DNA of 64,000 nucleotides from Linnemannia hyalina (GCA_019671135.1 JAHRHY010000020.1:62001-126000), one strand, 5' to 3'. Numbered from the stretch's first letter, positions 31,695-42,709 are shown. Made by a program: numbers and translations. The notes: generated by a model not told the origin, from the sequence alone.

Positions 31695-32812
31695 AACAGT
31701 GGACAGTCCAGACAAGATCTCCCCTAGGACAAAAGGAGGTTCTCGCTCGCCAATTCATGACCGGCCAGATGACAACACTCAATGACGGCTAACGATTCAT
31801 TCAAGCTACGGATAGAGTGCAGGCCCATGTTCAAACAGTCCGTCGGAATCTGAGAGAGAGAGGAATCAAAGCCTACGTCCAACAAAAGAGGCCAGATCTC
31901 AAACCGAAGCATGTGAAGGATCGGCTTGCATTTGCACGGGAGTACACTGACTGGACAGTGGATGACTGAAAACAAGTAATGTTCTCCGATGAGAGCATGG
32001 TCAGCCGCGTCGGGTCCTTCGGCAGGAAGTATTACTACAGCGATCGTGAGCACAAGCGTCTGTTGCCTAATCAGGTCCGTCCAACACCGCAAGCGGTAGG
32101 AGGGAAAATGATGATCTGGGGATGCATTACTTTTTTCGGCCCAGGAGACCTTTGTCGAATCAATGGCACACTAAATTCAGATTTCTACCTCGACACTCTC
32201 AATGATTATGTTCTCAGAATGTTTGCTTGGTATGAGATGGGTCCAGCAATATCCATTTTTCAGCAGGACAACTCTCGAGTGCATACAGCCAACACGATGC
32301 AGGAGTGGTTTGCCCAGCAGGAGTTTACTGTTCTCAGGTGGCCACCCAACACCCCCGGCCTCAAGATCATCGAGCACGTCTGGCGCTATATGAAACAACG
32401 ACTAGCCATGTATAAGCAGGCCCCATGGAGCTTGGACTAGCTATGGGAGCGTGTAAAGGATATATGGACGAGTCTACCTTTGCAGTTTCTTCAAAAATCA
32501 CATGAAAGCATGCCCAAACGCATGACGACATTGCTTCAGAGCAGAGGTGTTCAAATAAATTATTGAGAGAATGTAATAACTGATGATCTTCTTTATTATG
32601 AATTAGCAACAAAACTGATCAACCGATCAAGCTGAATGCAATGAACTTTCATGATGACAGCATTTCAAGAAATGTTTAAGAACAGGTACAGCCATGCACA
32701 AGTGTCATAAAAATGTTTGAGGGATCTTGGGGTTGATTGCAATGATGATGAATGGACAATGCAAAAGAAAAGGCAAAAAAGCGATTTAGTTGATTAGTTT
32801 TGTTGCGCACTT
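31695..32812 (+). pseudogene. Tc1/mariner transposase relic with right terminal repeat
   Basis: A DD34E-type transposase: first Asp in VMFSDES (about 31979), second in FQQDNSRVHTA (about 32265), Glu in IIEHVW (about 32370). Stops replace sense codons just before VMFSDES (TGA, about 31968) and after WSLD (TAG, about 32438). The upstream helix-turn-helix part is recognisable from about 31830 but frameshifted. The right end AGTTTTGTTGCGCACTT (to 32812) is followed by TA. The left terminal repeat is not found, so the element is truncated where it meets CRN locus D near 31552. Confidence 0.82.
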
Positions 32813-32834
32813 TAGCTTACACCATTTTCTACAA

Positions 32835-33200
32835 TTACACCTCCTTCGCTGCGTTTTTAGCCTCCTCTTCTTTCTCCTTCTCGTCCTCCTCTTGATCCCT
32901 CCGCTCGAGCTCCGCCTGCCAGGCGTCCCAATAAGCATCAGAAACAGTGAAGAGTATCTCCTTGCCCCTCTTGGTGCGGACACGAACCGGCGTGGTCTTG
33001 CGTAGGCTGAATATAAATAAATGTTCCTTGAAGAATGCCAGAGTCTCGTTAAGGATCTTCAGGGCCTCCGTTTCCTCCGCGGGGTCGATCTCGCTTTGGT
33101 CGCCCATGTGCAAAATCCGGTCGCAGGCTAGAGTGAATTCGTCGATCTGCTTGATGTACGTTCGGCGTTCATACTCTTTTCTGCTTAGACAGGCGGCCAT
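32835..33200 (-). CDS. Small helical hypothetical protein, 121 aa
   Basis: Starts MAACLSRKEYERRTYIKQIDEF; an upstream in-frame ATG at 33305 would add a hydrophobic leader that looks like translated 5'UTR. Mostly alpha-helical: ACDRILHM...EETEALKILNETLAFFKEHLF, a short basic beta segment (TTPVRVRTKRGKEILFTV) and a charged C-terminal coiled coil (ERRDQEEDEKEKEEE). No known family recognised. Its stop is 21 bp from the TA flanking the Tc1 terminal repeat, so it escaped disruption. Confidence 0.6.
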   Translation of the reverse strand: MAACLSRKEYERRTYIKQIDEFTLACDRILHMGDQSEIDPAEETEALKILNETLAFFKEHLFIFSLRKTTPVRVRTKRGKEILFTVSDAYWDAWQAELERRDQEEDEKEKEEEAKNAAKEV

Positions 33201-33769
33201 GTTGATGATTTTTTTAGTGGCTAACGAATTTTTTCCGGTGAAAAGGGGAAGCGATGAAAAGGAATGAACGACGGAATCAGGGAGCAAGGAAACAAAAAGT
33301 GACAAAGGATATGTTAGTGAGCTGAATAACGGAAGAGTTTCATGGGGCGTGCCAGGTTCTGGGCAGAAACTGATGTGGCGATGAGGAGATGGGAAGGTAG
33401 AGATGGGTTCAAAGGGAGACGAGGGACTTACTAGGCTGAATGATTTTTATCCCAAGATAAAGAAGAATGGGACTATGGAGAGAAGCAGGGTATTTATGTA
33501 ATTTGACAAGGCAAGACCAAGAACAAAGAATAGACGAGAACAAGACAGGGACAAGAGTCGAGAACTAATGGCAAGACGGGTTAGTCAAATAAAGGTGTCA
33601 TGGATATGTAATCTTTTATCACGACTGTAGAAAGAGGGGAAAGAATGATGCAAGAGAATGTGCAGAGAAAAAGGAGAAAATCAAAACAAGAAGAACGTTA
33701 TAAAAATGTGAGAGCACAAACAACTAGGCCCAAATTACCATTCCCTTGCGAATTTGAGCGAGTTCGCGG

Positions 33770-34211
33770 CAGGGCGTTGGTAGCTGTAGAAGGTGGACTG
33801 GGTCCTTAGTAGTTTTTGAGCAGGTTTCCCTTTCCTCTGGGTGTATAAGCATTGTTGGACGCCATATGGGCTCACAAGTGCCATGCTATTGGTCCTCGTA
33901 GAAAAGTACCATGGGTTGAACTTGGGAATAACAAAGATTTTTGATTGGTCGGAAGGACACAAAAAAGTGAGAAAGGATGTATTAGTGACCTGAATAACCG
34001 GAAGAGATTCATGGGGCGTTGGTAGCTGCTTAGAATCCGTTGAAGATGGACTGGGTCCTCAGTAGTTTCTGAGCAGGTCCCCCTTTCCTCTGGGCGTGTG
34101 AGCATTGTTGGACGCTATATGGGCTCACAAGTGTCACGCTATTGGTCCTCAAAAAAAATACCATGGGTTGAACGTGGGAACAACAAAGATTTTTGAGTGG
34201 TTGGAAGGAAA
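33770..34211. repeat. Direct repeat of about 190 bp
   Basis: 33770-33961 and 34013-34211 are about 85% alike by eye, sharing GGCGTTGGTAGCTG, GGACTGGGTCCT, GTTGGACGC and TATGGGCTCACAAGTG. A further partial unit at 33300-33345 matches the spacer at 33963-34012. No terminal features of a transposon were seen; probably a tandem duplication. Confidence 0.7.
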
Positions 34212-34321
34212 CCGAGCTACCCGATAATTTCGAATCTGCTTCTCTGAGCGATTTTTTTGGGTATGTTGAATGTACATGGAGAGGGTAGGGATGAGATGCG
34301 TACAGTGCACGCCCTACTCTT

Positions 34322-34760
34322 ATGTTGTCAAACGAGCGAGCGACGAAAAAGCACCATTTTTTTCCAATCCAATTGCACGAAATAAGCAAGCAAAGATTGC
34401 TTGGAGTGCTTGTATTGCTTCTTGTATGGTTGTGTAGTACAGCGACGGCTCGAAAAAGTAAAAACTCATCCGCATTTAGTAAACATGGGTCCATCCACAC
34501 ACATTATGCACGCAATGTTCGATCCTTGTTAAGAGGCGGCAAAAAGGACAAATCCTGCCGATCGCAATTTTGTCAATTGGCGTCACAAGCAGTCTTGGTC
34601 TTAATTTTTTTGCTCATACACAGGCGCCCTCCTGGTGTAACCGCACGCCAAGTAAATTTTCAAAAGAAATATGCGTCTTCGCTAGGAAGCATGGAAAACG
34701 AAAAGCCGTCTACAGTAGGTGGAGGTCGCGCCAATAAGTCCCGGAATTTCGATGATTATT
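34322..34760 (+). CDS. Possible secreted protein truncated by DIRS copy 2
   Basis: An open frame starts MLSNERATKK and has a strongly hydrophobic segment LLGVLVLLLVWLCSTATA (about 26-43) like a signal anchor, then polar sequence up to the DIRS junction at 34761, after which the frame reads transposon sequence. It may be the 5' part of a host gene, but nothing clear resumes at 38261. Low confidence. Confidence 0.25.
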
Positions 34761-35252
34761 GGATAGCGTTGCCGAATGTAATGACGGCTAAAGCCTATTA
34801 TTCGACAACGCCAGGGACTCTAGATGTGTGTATCTTTCTTTTATTATTAGCCGTGACTTCCGAAAAAAAAAAAAAATGAAAATGAAAATGAAAATGAAAA
34901 ATGAAAACAAAATAAAGGGGACTCTAGGTGATCTGTTGATCTCTATCTACTTGCTAGAAAAGGGCGGGTCGGGTGGGACATCTAGAGTCCCTGGCGTTGT
35001 CGAATAATAGGCTTTAGCCGTCATTACATTCGGCAACGCTATCCATTATTCTTCCTTGCCAGGGACTCTATCTGTGGGTTCAGAGTTGAGGAAATATGGC
35101 TGCGGCGAAGTTGCTTGTTAGAGATCGCGAGATCCTGTAGCACGCTTCAACAATGGCTGGGGATGACCGACAGCCGTGTGTGTCAACGTCGTCCGGCGGG
35201 ATCTCCTTCTTTAGCGTGGTGGTAGTGCTCAAACATCCGGGTGCTCCCTTCT

Positions 35253-37076
35253 CTACTGCTTGTTGCCGTCGACGTTCCAGGCCGAGAGCGACCACATTGG
35301 ATTCCTCTCGAGGATGTGTGGACTGTTCCCCGGAGCTGGTAAGACTTGGTTCCTCGGGATCCGTAGAGGCTTGTCGACCGACATGGCTGTGATCATAGGA
35401 TACCAGAGCGCGCTCGTCCAGAATGGAGTGATGATCGTTGCCTTGACCTTGTCCTGCTTGATCTTCTGGAGGACCTTGGTGATTAGCGACCACGGTGGAC
35501 ACGCATAGACTCTGTTCATGTTGGACCAGCTGCTGTTGAACGCGTCCTGGCCCCAGGCGGTTTCCTCCCGCTTCCATGAGATGTATCGAGGAACTTTGGC
35601 GTTCGTTGCTGTTGCGAATAGGTCGATGTGGTGGTGACCCCATGTCGACTCGAGGGTTTGGAAGAATGACTTGTCGATCGACCACTCCAGCTGCGTTGTC
35701 ATCCTCCTGGACGGTGCATCTGCTGGATTGAACTGTGAGGGAACGTATGTCGTCTTGAGTCGTGTGCCAGTCGCCATGCAGTGGTTCCATATCCTGGTCG
35801 TCAGGTCGAGTAGTGGTCGAGACCTCGTCCCGCCGAATTTGTTGATCTGGGCAATGGTTGTCATGTTGTCGCAAATAACATGAATGGTCTTCCCGATCGT
35901 TTCTGAAAGGTGGACCAAGTGCCAGATGACCCGCAGCTCCTTCCAATTGATGGGGTGTGGTTGTTCCAATGCGCTCCATGTCCTGGACATCTCCTTGCCC
36001 TCGATCACAATCCCCCATGCATCCTCCGAGGCATCGGTGTATGCGTCGACTTCCGTCCTCTGAGGCAAGAATCCTTGACCGTTCCACTCCGAAAGATGAG
36101 ATCGCCACCAGCTGAGATTCTCCAGTGCCGCCGTGTCCAATGTAACTGGATCCGTCCACTTGCATTTCTTGGCCAGAGCTGCATTCTGAACCTGAATCAG
36201 ATTCCTCGTCCTCAGTCGAGCCGGAAAGACCGCCACCGTCATCGCGATCGCCTTCCCGATAAATGCCGCCAGCCGCCGAAGTTGAACCGTCCCTGCTCTG
36301 ATCAGCTTCTCCGCTTCCCTGCGCAGGTCGCGGACTTTTGGCCTTGGAACCGACAGTGACATGTTGCCGGTGTTGATCCTGAACCCAAGATGGTCGATAC
36401 ATTGGGTAGGATCTAGTGTTGACTTGGCGTTCTTGATAAGGAATCCAAGTTTTTCCAGCTGTTCCCGAACTAGATGAGTGTGCTCCTTGGCCTCCTCCTT
36501 GGTCCTGGCTGCGATGAGGATGTCGTCGAGATATGCCGAGATCCTGATCCCTTTCTCCCTTGCCCACTTGAGAATTGGACGCACGATTTTTGTGAAGACG
36601 AAGGGGGAAAGTGAAAGTCCGAAAGGCAGAGTTCGGAACTGGTATGACTCCGCTCCCCATCGGAAGCGGAGGTACCTGCGAGATGCTGGATGGACTGCCA
36701 CATGTAGAAACGCATCGCTGAGGTCGATACTCGTAAGCCAGTCGCCAGGTTTGAGCATCCTGCAAATGTTGGTAAGGGTTTCCATCTTGAACTTGGGTGC
36801 TGTCAAGAATTGGTTGAGTGGACGTAGGTTCAACACTGGGCGTAGGTCTCCCGTCTTCTTGGGGATAGTGAAGATACGACTGTAAAATCCCTTCCCGCTG
36901 CAACCTTCGATAGCCTTTTTCCGTAATAAAGTACGGACCTCTTCGTCGATAGCCGTCCGTTCCTCCGGCGAATTGAACGGATCGTGTAGCGGTGGTAGGC
37001 GCAGTGGTGGAGGTCGGTCGAAAATGATGCTGTAGCCCGACTTGATGATGTTGTTGACCCAAGTCGAATCCGTCAT
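35253..37076 (-). CDS. DIRS reverse transcriptase-RNase H, copy 2
   Basis: 607 residues, about 97% identical by eye to copy 1. It retains SIDLSDAF, YLDDILIAA, VDAYTDASEDAWG and FNPADAPSR. The most visible difference is near residues 139-147, RRYLRFRWGAESYQF against RKYLRFRWGAALYEF in copy 1. No stops or frameshifts, so both copies could supply RT. Confidence 0.92.
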   Translation of the reverse strand: MTDSTWVNNIIKSGYSIIFDRPPPLRLPPLHDPFNSPEERTAIDEEVRTLLRKKAIEGCSGKGFYSRIFTIPKKTGDLRPVLNLRPLNQFLTAPKFKMETLTNICRMLKPGDWLTSIDLSDAFLHVAVHPASRRYLRFRWGAESYQFRTLPFGLSLSPFVFTKIVRPILKWAREKGIRISAYLDDILIAARTKEEAKEHTHLVREQLEKLGFLIKNAKSTLDPTQCIDHLGFRINTGNMSLSVPRPKVRDLRREAEKLIRAGTVQLRRLAAFIGKAIAMTVAVFPARLRTRNLIQVQNAALAKKCKWTDPVTLDTAALENLSWWRSHLSEWNGQGFLPQRTEVDAYTDASEDAWGIVIEGKEMSRTWSALEQPHPINWKELRVIWHLVHLSETIGKTIHVICDNMTTIAQINKFGGTRSRPLLDLTTRIWNHCMATGTRLKTTYVPSQFNPADAPSRRMTTQLEWSIDKSFFQTLESTWGHHHIDLFATATNAKVPRYISWKREETAWGQDAFNSSWSNMNRVYACPPWSLITKVLQKIKQDKVKATIITPFWTSALWYPMITAMSVDKPLRIPRNQVLPAPGNSPHILERNPMWSLSAWNVDGNKQ

Positions 37077-37117
37077 CTCTCTCCATGCCTCCTGGAACCG
37101 GAGAAGTCGTCCTCCTA

Positions 37118-38065
37118 CTAATCCGACTCCTCCCCGTCGTTTCCCTGGTCTGGTTGCTTCCTGTCTTGGCCGCCACCAGACTTGTACCGAGGCTTGCTAC
37201 CAGACTTGCCTCCGTCCGACTTGTAACCCGACTTGCCGTTGTCAGATCTATATCCCGACTTGTCCTTGGGTTGCGACTTTCCCGACTGCTGGTCCTTGGG
37301 TTTGTCGTCTGTTGCTGACTTGTCCTTGGTAGACTTGTTGTCAGGCTTCTTGGTCTTGTCCTTTGGAGGTTCGTATTTCTTGTATGTCTTTCGAACCAGA
37401 TCAGCGGCTGCTTTTTTGGCTGCCAGTGATTCCAAAGTGAAAAGGGATTCCTCCTTGTCGTTTCCATGCTTAATACCGAGTTCGTCGAGGTAAAGGTTCT
37501 CTCGCATCCGACTGATCCTGGAAGCGTCGTGGGATGCTGAGATACGTACGGTGTTGAGGAAACCGAGCGTACGTTTGCCGTGAGCCGAGTCGGATTCCTT
37601 ATTTTTGATGATCTCATGGGCGAGAGTGTCGTAGAACCGGGTTGTGTGTGCCAAATATCCTTGGATTGTTGCCAAATCACGTTTGTGTCGCTTGGCTGCA
37701 TCCGTGAGGGACACTTCGGAGTGTTGCAAAACTGGGGGAGGCTTGTAATCCATACCCTCGGTGTAATGGTAGTCGTTCCAATCGAAAACGTCATGGTTCT
37801 TGGGAAGCTCGGAATCGAAGAACTTGGGTTCCCCGATGGCTGGATAGATGTTGAGGAGTTCCTCGTAGAGCTTGAGAGTGGTTGCTCGGGGCTTGCAGAC
37901 CACTTTGCCGTCCTGTTCGACTGATTCGGCTTCCAGTTGTTGAATCCTGGCTTGTTGCTGTTGTAAAAGGAGTTGCTGTTGCTGCATTTGCTCCTGCATA
38001 AGGCGAAGGGTCGTGTAAATGTCGATATCGACATCGGGGGCCGTAGGATTGGGTGCATGGGACAT
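37118..38065 (-). CDS. DIRS gag-like protein, copy 2
   Basis: 315 residues, same length as in copy 1, differing mainly in the low-complexity basic tail (for example GGGQDRKQ against GGSQGRKQ). The Gln-rich coiled coil and FDWNDYHYTEG block are unchanged, suggesting recent common origin. Confidence 0.8.
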   Translation of the reverse strand: MSHAPNPTAPDVDIDIYTTLRLMQEQMQQQQLLLQQQQARIQQLEAESVEQDGKVVCKPRATTLKLYEELLNIYPAIGEPKFFDSELPKNHDVFDWNDYHYTEGMDYKPPPVLQHSEVSLTDAAKRHKRDLATIQGYLAHTTRFYDTLAHEIIKNKESDSAHGKRTLGFLNTVRISASHDASRISRMRENLYLDELGIKHGNDKEESLFTLESLAAKKAAADLVRKTYKKYEPPKDKTKKPDNKSTKDKSATDDKPKDQQSGKSQPKDKSGYRSDNGKSGYKSDGGKSGSKPRYKSGGGQDRKQPDQGNDGEESD

Positions 38066-38310
38066 GGGGGAGGATCGTTCCGAGATTCGGGGAGAGTGTT
38101 CCGGCCGTGAAAAAGAAAGATAGAGATCAACAGATCACCTAGAGTCCCCTTTATTTTGTTTTCATTTTTCATTTTCAATTTTTTTTTTTTTTTTCGGAAG
38201 TCACGGCTAATAATAAAAGAAAGATACACACATCTAGAGTCCCTGGCAAGGAAGAATAATGAATACGAATGAATTGATTTCCTTTTTGAGATTGATCAAA
38301 CTTTGTTTTT

Positions 38311-40822
38311 TCAGTTTGCTAGTTCATGATGTGAAGGACGGATGATTTTGCCAGTTGTTGCTGCCGCAATGGAATATTGAGGAAGTCCTGATGGAATAAG
38401 GTGATTCTGGGGGAGTTGAGGTTGATAAGTACGTCTGCGTCTGTTGTCAAGGAGTGATTCTCCTTCCTCCTCCTTCTCCGCCTCCAAGATGGACTCATCA
38501 ACGCCTCCCTCCTCCGTCTCATCCTCGCTGTCATAAGTGAGAATAGCAAGGCGATTATTGTTATTCTCCATTATATCCAACGACAGTAACCACATCTGCT
38601 CCGACAGCTCTGCAAGAATACTCTCTGGATCGAGCGCAAAGTCTCTTCCTCCTCATCGTCATCTGCGACAGCTGCTACTACCACCTCCGCTTCTCTTACC
38701 TCCTCTTCCTCCTCCTCTTCTTCATTGTCGTTATCGATGATATCTCCATCTTCTTGTTCTTGATCATCTACTCCATCGACCTTCGGCTCGGTTTTTTTGT
38801 AGTTGATGCCAATCAGGATACTCTTGCGCCAAAAAGAGAGAAGAACACTCTCTGGAACGTTGGAGAAATACTCTACCAGCGTGCGCTTGAGTGACAGGGC
38901 CGTGTGTCGTCCTGTTGAACTCGCTGCGAAAATGTTTTTGACAACGGCCCAGAACTTTTCAATTGGCTGAAGCTCGTAGTGGTAGGTGAGTGTCTTGGGG
39001 ATGTTATGGTTTCCATTCTCCTTGGCAGTTTTGTATATCGTCCACTTCGATCGATCGGCATACCTTTTGGCGACAGCCCTGAGAACGACTGCAGTAGAGC
39101 ACTTTTTGACTTTCACTTCTTTCCCTCATTTTTTTTTGGCCACGCACGATTGAGGGAAAACTTTAACAACAAGAGACTTATTGCCTCAGAGTATCATTGT
39201 GGAGAGCCCTCCTTCTAGGCAAAACTTTTGCCGGATCCGCGTGCTTTTTATCTTGGATGCCATTCACGCTCCACCACTCGGAAGCGGGCTGATTCGTCCA
39301 GTCTCACTATTTTAGCTGATCGTAGAAGAGGAATCCAAAAAGGCGCTGCGTCCCTTTCTGATTCGGTGCTGATGATGGTTGGTGTGGGGTCTAAATTCTT
39401 CTGTTCCAACCATCTCTTTGTCGAATCCTTGGCCAACCATCTCGCGACATCATCCCTATGGATCCACCCAGCGAGGTCTGGCTTCCTATTGCTGGCAGGC
39501 TTGGAGTTAGCCTTGTGAAAGTGATACGACGCGCCATCGAGGTGGATACGACACTTCTCCAGGCCCATTTCTTACAGACTCTTGCAGACACCAGTGAACA
39601 TCTTGTCAAACAATCCAGCTGTGAAGATCCCATGGTAGTCGTTATGGTCGGGAGGGACAATGTTGGCGTCTCGAATAAAACCGGGAACTTCGTTCCACAT
39701 GGCGGCATCGTGTTAAGCCCTCCTTCCTGTTCCCGGTCCTCTAGTGTGTGCTTGCCCTTTTGATGGCCAGATGTAAACAAATCCATCGACGAGCTTGGAC
39801 CTGACCTTCCTCCCGTCGAACCAAACGACAAACGCGGCGAATATGACCAAGATAGAGCAGTGTCCTGGCTGCGTCACAAGAACTCCAGGTATGACCCAGC
39901 GGCATGGGTTTGTATGGTCGAGATGGCAGTAGGATTCGTCGAGGAAAACCTCAGGATACCGGAGGATCAACTCTTGACCTTGATAATCTCTTGTGAACCG
40001 TGATGATAAGTTGGCAAGGCGACGTCTGAGGTACTCGTGGCGGTACTTGACATTCGCTTTCGAGTCGTGATTGAGGTGTCGACGTGTTCCTGTTCCCCAG
40101 TAGCAGCCAAGATCGTGTAAGGTGCGGTTGATGGTACGCACGGACACCTTGAAGTTGAAATCCTGCTCCAGGCGGTTGCGAATAAGGTGAATCGAATTGG
40201 GTAGACCGTCGTTGCTGGTGTCCTTGATGATGGTATATATAATCTCTTTCAAACTGTCGTTTTGTTGCTTGAGACGACCTGTTCGACCTTTCCCAACAGT
40301 GGCGATAGCAGATGCAAGAAAAGGAGTCACACCGGCGTTGGAGTTGGAAGCAATGGTAGCGATGGCGGTGGGATAGGAGGGTGTATCATGGTTGTTGGGA
40401 ACAGGCACATGGTCGATGTTGTTGTCAAGACCATCGATGGACAGAGTACTGACAGTAGCATTGGCGGCTTCCTCGAGTTCGAATTTCCTCAGGAGTTGCT
40501 TAGCCTTCAGACAACTGTTTTTGCCAATGCTGATCAATATAGACAGAGAGACGTGATGTTGCTTTTTCTTCTCTGTCCCTTCGAGCTCTTCGCACCAGTT
40601 CATAACATGGGTTCCTGGAGCGTGCTTGTTAATAGTTCTGTAGATTGTTGCCACAGTGCAGGGTTCGTTGTATGTGATGCTTGCTTTGGTGCGTTTTGGA
40701 AAATCGGCGGTTGGTTGTCGAGGCTGTATTGTAGTTCGAGTGCGAGAAAGGGGTGAGTTGTTTGTTGAGTTCTTCTCTGAGGAGGGGTAGTTGTCGTTTG
40801 GACTAGACTGTGCTTGTTGCAA
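38311..40822 (-). pseudogene. DDE transposase (IS630/Tc1-superfamily-like), frameshifted
   Basis: Minus-strand pieces in order: 40822-39713 with a helix-turn-helix-like region (about residues 200-270) and the first Asp in VFLDESYCHL; 39568-39248 with the second Asp in CRIHLDGASYHF; and 39116-38571 with the third catalytic residue in YHYELQPIEKFWAVVKN, followed by an acidic tail continuing in another frame to 38311. The D, D, E blocks and their order fit a DDE_3-type transposase. At least three frame changes or stops separate them (about 39830, 39245 and 39120), so it is inactive. Confidence 0.8.
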
Positions 40823-41500
40823 GGAGGAAAAAATATTAGCATGGGCTATGTCTTTGTCTAGTTGACTGAGGGGGTGAGGACTGAAGAGAATACGAGGGCT
40901 CTGTTGAGCGAAGGAGGCACTCTGGGTGTTCAGGAGTGGTTACAAGGAACGGGTTTTGGTCAAGTTCGAAGTGCATGGTGAGTGGTGTGGTGGATGTAAG
41001 AAGAGAATGGTAAGTAAAACTCTCTTGTTGTTGTTTGAATGTGTGCCTTATCAGTAACGTTATTTTTTGGAGTCCCGAAATCAATTCAAAGAAATTACTA
41101 TAAAAATATAGGGTTCCGGGACAGGGTTCCGGGACTTATTGGCGCGGTCTCTACATGCACACTGCATGTCGTCCAATGCTCTACACTTTGCTAGCGCCAC
41201 CCTAATCAAACACGTTGCTGGCGCTGCCTTAGTCAAATGCCAGACAGCGCTTCGTTGAGGTTCCAATATTTTTTATTGGTGTTACTCTGAGACATTCCTT
41301 TTTTTATTTTTTACGGTACTGTACAGACATGATGCAGAAGGACAGTACCAATGAAGCTCGTAGACTTGGGGGTCTCTCCTTTCGCGTACGATGTTGAGGA
41401 GAGCGATTAGAAGACAATGGTCCCGAGTCAGGACTGAACAAAAGAATGGATATCGCATTACCTGCCGGATACCATGCTTCCTTGGCCCAGTGGCATGTGG
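40823..41500. repeat. Probable transposon 5' end with tandem motifs
   Basis: Upstream of the DDE transposase. Two adjacent imperfect 27-bp repeats (41188-41214 and 41215-41241, TTGCTAGCGCCACC / TTGCTGGCGCTGCC) and a doubled GGTTCCGGGAC (about 41112-41135) resemble subterminal transposase-binding repeats. No matching inverted copy was found near 38300, so element ends are undefined. Confidence 0.4.
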
Positions 41501-41544
41501 CCCCAGTGAATGGCCTTGTGGAACCATCACTGCCTCCTCATTCC

Positions 41545-41552
41545 TATAAAAG
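41545..41552 (+). promoter_or_regulatory. TATA box of the secreted-protein gene
   Basis: TATAAAAG about 200 bp before the start codon and about 100 bp before a 5'UTR intron donor (GTACAC at 41654). Spacing fits a core promoter whose transcript begins near 41575-41585. Confidence 0.6.
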
Positions 41553-41751
41553 CGGGTTCTCTTTTTCGTTGTTTATCCGTTTATTCCTCTCATTCAGTGC
41601 TGTCCATCACCGATCTTACATTCCAACAACCTTATTCAACAAGGAAATCCAAGGTACACAATCTCATAGCGCAATCTTACGAAAATCATGAGAATCATTG
41701 ACAAGGAACAGCATTTCTTATATACTAACCATCGCCGCCTGCCTTTTAGAC

Positions 41752-41919
41752 ATGAAAGCTATCTCACTTCTTCTCGTCGCCGCTCTTGCGCTCGTTGCTA
41801 CAGCTACCCCCGCTGCTGAGCCTCTTAACTGCCCCTGTGGCCCAGGCAAGCGTGATCCCTGGCACCCTGCGTGCTGCGCAGAGCTCAAGACTGTCAGCCC
41901 TAAGAAGGTCCAGGAGTAA
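41752..41919 (+). CDS. Small secreted cysteine-containing protein, 55 aa
   Basis: Starts MKAISLLLVAALALVATATPAA, a textbook signal peptide with likely cleavage after the Ala-Thr-Ala or Pro-Ala-Ala region. The mature part of about 34 residues has four cysteines as CPC...CC and a Lys-Arg pair (GKRD) that could be a Kex2-type site, and ends KKVQE. An intron lies immediately upstream (GTACAC at 41654 to TTTTAG at 41749), with a perfect TACTAAC branch point near 41722. I do not recognise the family; size and signal fit fungal small secreted proteins, or less likely a peptide-pheromone-like precursor. Confidence 0.75.
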   Translation: MKAISLLLVAALALVATATPAAEPLNCPCGPGKRDPWHPACCAELKTVSPKKVQE

Positions 41920-42273
41920 ACGTGCGTAATTCACGTTGTACTCGCTCGCTTGTCGCAAGCGCTTTATCGCCATGGCAGTCTCAAAAAATAAACAACCCCC
42001 TTATTTTCAATGTGTTGTTCTCAAACTCGATACCTTTTACTAAAGTAGTATGGGGTGAAATTGTTGCGTGGAAATTGTCCACATTTTTCTGCCTTTCGCC
42101 TCTATCCCAAAAACCAAAGGGTCCAGGGGCATGTACTACTACGTCCACCACATTTATGGTCTCATCTTCATATCTTTCTAGCGTTTTGGATCTTATGCTC
42201 ATTTTCTCTCCCTTTCACCCCCTTTTTCCTCTTTCCTTAGTCCACTACCCTGCTAAAGTTATCCTCGGGCTCC

Positions 42274-42530
42274 TGTAACAGCAACAGAGCAAGGGGATGC
42301 AGACAGGTGAACAGAGAAAGACAAGAACGGGAGAAAGGATAAGAAAGTAGTAGGGACAAGAGGAAAGGCTAGAAACGGATGGTGTTTATTATACAGGAAG
42401 AGAAAGGTATTTATACTACTATTAAAATCTAGGAGGCGTGGTTATTAGGGAGAGTGGAGACGCGGTGGAGTCTGGTTAGAGTGGAGGAGCGGTTGTTGCG
42501 AAGAGTGGAGGCGAAGTAAGAGAATAAAAA
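42274..42530 (+). mobile_element. LTR fragment (TGTAACAG family)
   Basis: Aligns with the solo LTR at 1031-1272 (GGAAAGGCTAGAAACGGATG, GTTTATTATACAG, GTATTTATACTA, GGAGGCGTGG) but the 3' end is altered and lost in a run of A near 42528. No duplicated flank found; truncated copy. Confidence 0.65.
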
Positions 42531-42653
42531 AAATCCCATAATCCTGGTAATCCTGGCGAGGAACAAGAGCGACGCGAGACACGCGAGAGGCGCAAGAGAT
42601 GTAAGGTCGACAAAGGGGAGCGAGCGCGAATAGTGAGGGGGAAAGGAAGGGGG

Positions 42654-42656
<3 letters not shown>

Positions 42657-42709
<53 letters not shown>

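Larger units (their letters stand above)
34761..38260 (-). mobile_element. DIRS-type retrotransposon, copy 2
   Basis: Colinear with copy 1 over the whole element: the coding region aligns with a constant offset of 10,211 bp and no indels over 3,150 nt, with scattered substitutions. Same inverted terminal repeats, internal complementary region (about 34981-35073) and the same absence of a recombinase frame. Flanks GATTATT and GAATACG are unrelated to those of copy 1, so it is an independent insertion, not a segmental duplication. Confidence 0.9.
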
